Under the pieces are notes generated by a model that saw only the letters and a list, made by a program, of their open reading frames with translations, did no database searches and was not told the origin of the DNA. The translations under genes were made by a program, and so were the position numbers. This document shows, one piece after another, positions 36,535 through 39,124 of a stretch of DNA of 39,124 nt. The stretch is from a virus, in IMG/VR virus record IMGVR_UViG_3300042691_006067, positions 1-39,124 of that record; one strand, 5' to 3'. The first letter of the stretch is position 1; every line of letters starts with the position of its first letter.

Positions 36535-38202
36535 TCAAAAGGTTCGGAAGCCAAAACCACTCACTGCGGGATTGTCCAAAGAACAGTGCATGGCGATGAT
36601 AAGCGCGATTATGCCATCCACTTTGGCACTTTTGTCAGCTTCGTTCTTGCGCACCTTCACGTTTCCGTTCACATCCTCATACACCTCACAGTTCCCAAGC
36701 TGCCAGCCCACAAACGGGTTTCCGTCATGCTTAATGGCGTGCTGCATGATGAGTTTTTCGGTGTGTTTGGACGGGTTTGACAGCACGGCCATGCCTTGGC
36801 CCACCTTTTTGACAGGCAATCCGGCTTCGTGCAACCGGGCCACAAGGGACGCCGCGTTGTAGGCGTCATACCCAATTTCCTTCACATCGTTGCGGTTGCA
36901 CTCGGCAATGATGTAGTCGCTGATTTCCCGGTCATCCATCACGTTGCCCTCAGTGACGTGCAAAATGCCCGCCTGACGCGCCACACGGAAAATGTCCAAG
37001 TAGTGCTTAGGGATGAGGTCATACCCGGCTTCCGGCATGAAGAACTTCCAGTGCGCCTCATAGTCATCCTCAGCGTAACGCTTGAGGGTGCACACGGCAT
37101 TCAGGTCACGGACGGCCGCAAGGTCAAAGCCGATGAACACCGCTTCCGGCTCCCGGCCAAGGTTCGCCACGTTGCTGCATTTCGGGCTGTCCCAATAATC
37201 CCGGTCAACCCATGCGCTGTTTGCGCTGACGTAGATGTTGAGGGTCTTGCACAGGAACTCGTTGAGTGCCGCTGGCTTGTGCTTGGCTTCTTCCGCCCGC
37301 TGCGCGATGGCTTCCTCAAACACGCTGATGCCGTGCATAGGGTTAGCCTTGGCCCACGTTGAGGGTTCCCGCCAGTCATCCCCGGGGTCAAGGCTGTACA
37401 ACAGGCCAAACCAACGCGGGTTGTCCTCCGCTTCCCCAGACAGCATTGCCTCCAGCAACTGCATGTCTTCATAAAACTTGGTTTCCTTGGTGAAGCTGGC
37501 CGTGGTGATGTAAACCCTGAGCGGGTTCTGACGCGCCACCATGCCGGAAAACATCACCTCAATCGTGTTGCGGTCAACAATCTGCGCCGCTTCGTCAATG
37601 ATGACGCAAGACGGGTTCAGGCCGTCACCGGACTTCTTCGTGTCCCGGCTCAGGGCTTTGAACACGCTTTGGCTGTCGCCGCGCTTGACGATTTGGTAAC
37701 GGCTGACACCGTACAGGCCGCTGACGTCACCGGGCATGGCCTCAACAAAACCCTGCGCCGCGTGAAACACCAAGCTGGCTTGGTCACGGTTGGTCGCCAG
37801 CGTGTAGACCTCCGCGCCGGATTCGCCCCATTGAAGTTCATACAGGCCGATGACCGCAATCAGGGTTGACTTGCCCGCCTTCCGGGGGATGTACACGATG
37901 ACGTCCGTGACCATCCGCCGTTTTGGGTCTTTCTTGCTTCGGAACCCGTAGATGGCGCATATCAGGAAAATCTGAAACGGCTCCAACACCAAGGGTTTTC
38001 CCGCCTCCGGGCCTTTGGTGTGGCACAAGGTGGACGCGAACTCAAGGAAGTGCTCAACATACTTGACGTGGAACTCATACGCCCATGACCTGTCCTCAAG
38101 CTGGTTCAGGAACCGCTGACAGGCAAGCCGGATGTTGCGGCACACGGAAATTTCGCCCCGTGCCACTTGAACCGCGTACAGGATGCCATCTTGATAGTCC
38201 AT
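36535..38202 (-). CDS. terL: Terminase large subunit
   Basis: 555 residues. ATPase: Walker A PRKAGKST at 106-113 and Walker B CVIIDEA at 199-205. Nuclease: Asp360 in IGFDLAAVRD, Asp446 in IGYDAYN and Asp529 in SAKVDG. It translocates DNA into the prohead and cuts it at packaging ends. The sequence is of the HK97/P27-associated terminase group. It starts 3 bp after the DUF7694 gene and its stop precedes the portal start. Confidence 0.94.
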   Translation of the reverse strand: MDYQDGILYAVQVARGEISVCRNIRLACQRFLNQLEDRSWAYEFHVKYVEHFLEFASTLCHTKGPEAGKPLVLEPFQIFLICAIYGFRSKKDPKRRMVTDVIVYIPRKAGKSTLIAVIGLYELQWGESGAEVYTLATNRDQASLVFHAAQGFVEAMPGDVSGLYGVSRYQIVKRGDSQSVFKALSRDTKKSGDGLNPSCVIIDEAAQIVDRNTIEVMFSGMVARQNPLRVYITTASFTKETKFYEDMQLLEAMLSGEAEDNPRWFGLLYSLDPGDDWREPSTWAKANPMHGISVFEEAIAQRAEEAKHKPAALNEFLCKTLNIYVSANSAWVDRDYWDSPKCSNVANLGREPEAVFIGFDLAAVRDLNAVCTLKRYAEDDYEAHWKFFMPEAGYDLIPKHYLDIFRVARQAGILHVTEGNVMDDREISDYIIAECNRNDVKEIGYDAYNAASLVARLHEAGLPVKKVGQGMAVLSNPSKHTEKLIMQHAIKHDGNPFVGWQLGNCEVYEDVNGNVKVRKNEADKSAKVDGIIALIIAMHCSLDNPAVSGFGFRTF

Positions 38203-38205
38203 GGC

Positions 38206-38550
38206 TCAACCCACCAGCAACATGGGTGGCGTGGGCGCGTCACGCCCTTTTTCCCGCCAAAGGTGAAGGCAAAACGGGTGCAGATTCACATACTCGGACG
38301 CCGGTGGGTGGAACTGGATGACGCAATCCTGCGGCTCCCAAAACAACGCCTTGACCTGACACATTTCATCCCAAGTGGGGCAACGGTCTTTGCGGCTGAC
38401 GCTGACGTGTTCCCACCCCATGCCGTCACTGGCGATGATGCGCAGCTTTTGCTGATGCTTCAACGGCACGATGAAGTGGCCGTTGCCCGCATCGCCCGGG
38501 GGGTAGCCGGGAATCACAACCCGGTATTTTTCTGGCACTCGAAATGTCAT
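38206..38550 (-). CDS. DUF7694 phage protein
   Basis: 114 residues. WEHVSVSRKDRCPTWDEMCQ and QFHPPASEYVNLHPFCLHLW match a small phage family (DUF7694), generally located near terminase genes. Trp, His and Cys are conserved; no catalytic function known. ATGA overlap with the terminase small subunit and 3-bp spacing to the large one. Confidence 0.78.
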   Translation of the reverse strand: MTFRVPEKYRVVIPGYPPGDAGNGHFIVPLKHQQKLRIIASDGMGWEHVSVSRKDRCPTWDEMCQVKALFWEPQDCVIQFHPPASEYVNLHPFCLHLWREKGRDAPTPPMLLVG

Positions 38551-39005
38551 GGCCCGTTCAGCAGTTTGGAATACTTGCCGCCCTCTTGCTTGTTGGTCGC
38601 CAGCCGCCCGCGTGGGGTCAGGCCCAATTCGTTCATCAGGACGATGGCCCGGGCCAACGCCTTGTCACCGGCTGTCAGGAAGGGATTTGGCCCAATGGTC
38701 TGGCCGTTGTTGAACTGCGTGATGATGCCGCCCTTCTGGACGCCCTTCCAGCACCGGACGTAAATGTCCAACTGCGCGGCCAACGCCGCCAACACGTGCT
38801 GGTCTTGGTCGCTTCCAATCCCGTAGGTGTCCCACAGGAACTCACTGGTGTCCTTCACGAACTTGTCCCTGTCCCATGCGTCCGGGTCATCCAGCCAGAC
38901 GGCTTTGGGGATGCGTGAGCGGACGTTTTCCGGCAGGGGTTCCGCCTTGTGCGCCGCCCGGGTTCCGTGGACAAGGTGCAATTCTGGTGGCAGTCGGTTG
39001 GTCAT
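38547..39005 (-). CDS. terS: Terminase small subunit, P27 family
   Basis: 152 residues from ATG 39005 with GGGGAA upstream; a frame open to 39041 was not used. P27/Terminase_4 features are the TNRLPPELHLVHGTRA start, a helical core (HVLAALAAQLDIYVRCWKGV) and GDKALARAIVLMNELGLTPR near the C terminus. It recognises packaging DNA (the cos site) and presents it to the large subunit. First gene after the candidate cos region. Confidence 0.88.
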   Translation of the reverse strand: MTNRLPPELHLVHGTRAAHKAEPLPENVRSRIPKAVWLDDPDAWDRDKFVKDTSEFLWDTYGIGSDQDQHVLAALAAQLDIYVRCWKGVQKGGIITQFNNGQTIGPNPFLTAGDKALARAIVLMNELGLTPRGRLATNKQEGGKYSKLLNGP

Positions 39006-39083
39006 TTTTTCCCCTTTTCCCGGGAATTCCCCGGGGGACACCCCCCCTCCCGAACTCGACTTGCGCGTAATTCGGGACGCGCT
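39006..39083. other. Candidate cos / packaging region
   Basis: This gap between the HNH gene (on the circular map) and the small terminase holds dense symmetry: the palindrome GGGAATTCCC at 39022-39031 with outer CCC/GGG arms, GGGGG-ACA-CCCCC at 39033-39045, GCGCGT (39063-39068) pairing with ACGCGC (39077-39082), and the overlapping CCCGAA (39049-39054)/TTCGGG (39071-39076). HNH, cos and small terminase in this order is the HK97 arrangement. Exact cleavage positions cannot be read from sequence. Confidence 0.55.
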
Positions 39084-39124
39084 TGCTTCTTAGTGGGGGC
39101 AGAATTTTTAAGTTTCAAACGAAA
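39084..39124. repeat. 41-bp terminal direct repeat, right copy
   Basis: Exact copy of 1-41. It shows that the two window ends join; the unique genome is 1-39083. Confidence 0.9.

Overview
The window is best read as one complete tailed-phage genome of about 39.08 kb. The first 41 bases (1-41) recur exactly as the last 41 (39084-39124), which is what a circular contig looks like when opened at one point. Every virion module of an HK97-type siphophage is present once: small and large terminase, portal, prohead protease, HK97-fold capsid protein, head-tail connectors, tail tube, tail assembly chaperones, tape measure, tail tip and fibres. The host cannot be proved. Gene style (DUF1376 replication protein, Cro-like repressor, M15 endolysin, fibre-downstream small genes) resembles phages of Gram-negative Proteobacteria, possibly aquatic Betaproteobacteria. 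No integrase, CI-type repressor, tRNA, rRNA or CRISPR array was seen, so a lytic lifestyle is more likely, but absence is weak evidence.

Layout. Two transcription directions diverge from a 305-bp regulatory gap at 7279-7583. The plus-strand block (7584-12843) holds small early genes plus a recombination set: DUF932 protein, ERF annealing protein, YqaJ-type exonuclease and an SSB-like small protein. Everything else is on the minus strand, read from 7278 down to 44, across the circular junction to 39005, and down to 12903. Its order is: Cro-like repressor, DUF1376 replication protein, small accessory genes and nucleases (VRR-NUC, Ref), DUF5856 protein, a five-gene DNA base hypermodification cassette (ParB-like, P-loop kinase, class II glutamine amidotransferase, helical transferase-like protein, TET/JBP dioxygenase), an HNH endonuclease, the candidate cos region, terminases, head genes, tail genes, fibres and lysis genes. 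The two directions converge on an inverted repeat at 12848-12894.

The most interesting system is the cassette at 470-3774. The five genes overlap by 4-16 bases and together make a plausible post-replicative pathway: a TET/JBP Fe(II)/2-oxoglutarate dioxygenase hydroxylates the methyl group of thymine in DNA, a kinase activates 5-hydroxymethyluracil, and a helical transferase-like protein with an amidotransferase installs a nitrogen-bearing group. No thymidylate hydroxymethylase and no C5-cytosine methyltransferase was seen, which favours thymine in DNA as the oxidised base. The final modification cannot be read from sequence.

Other notable points: a canonical -1 frameshift heptamer G GGA AAC directly before the stop of the tail assembly chaperone gene; tandem duplicated capsid genes separated by a strong intrinsic terminator; tandem duplicated tail tube genes; an origin-like cluster (palindrome, heptamer iterons, G-rich tract) inside the replication gene; and several genes under 60 codons, including the Cro-like repressor and three small membrane or secreted proteins.
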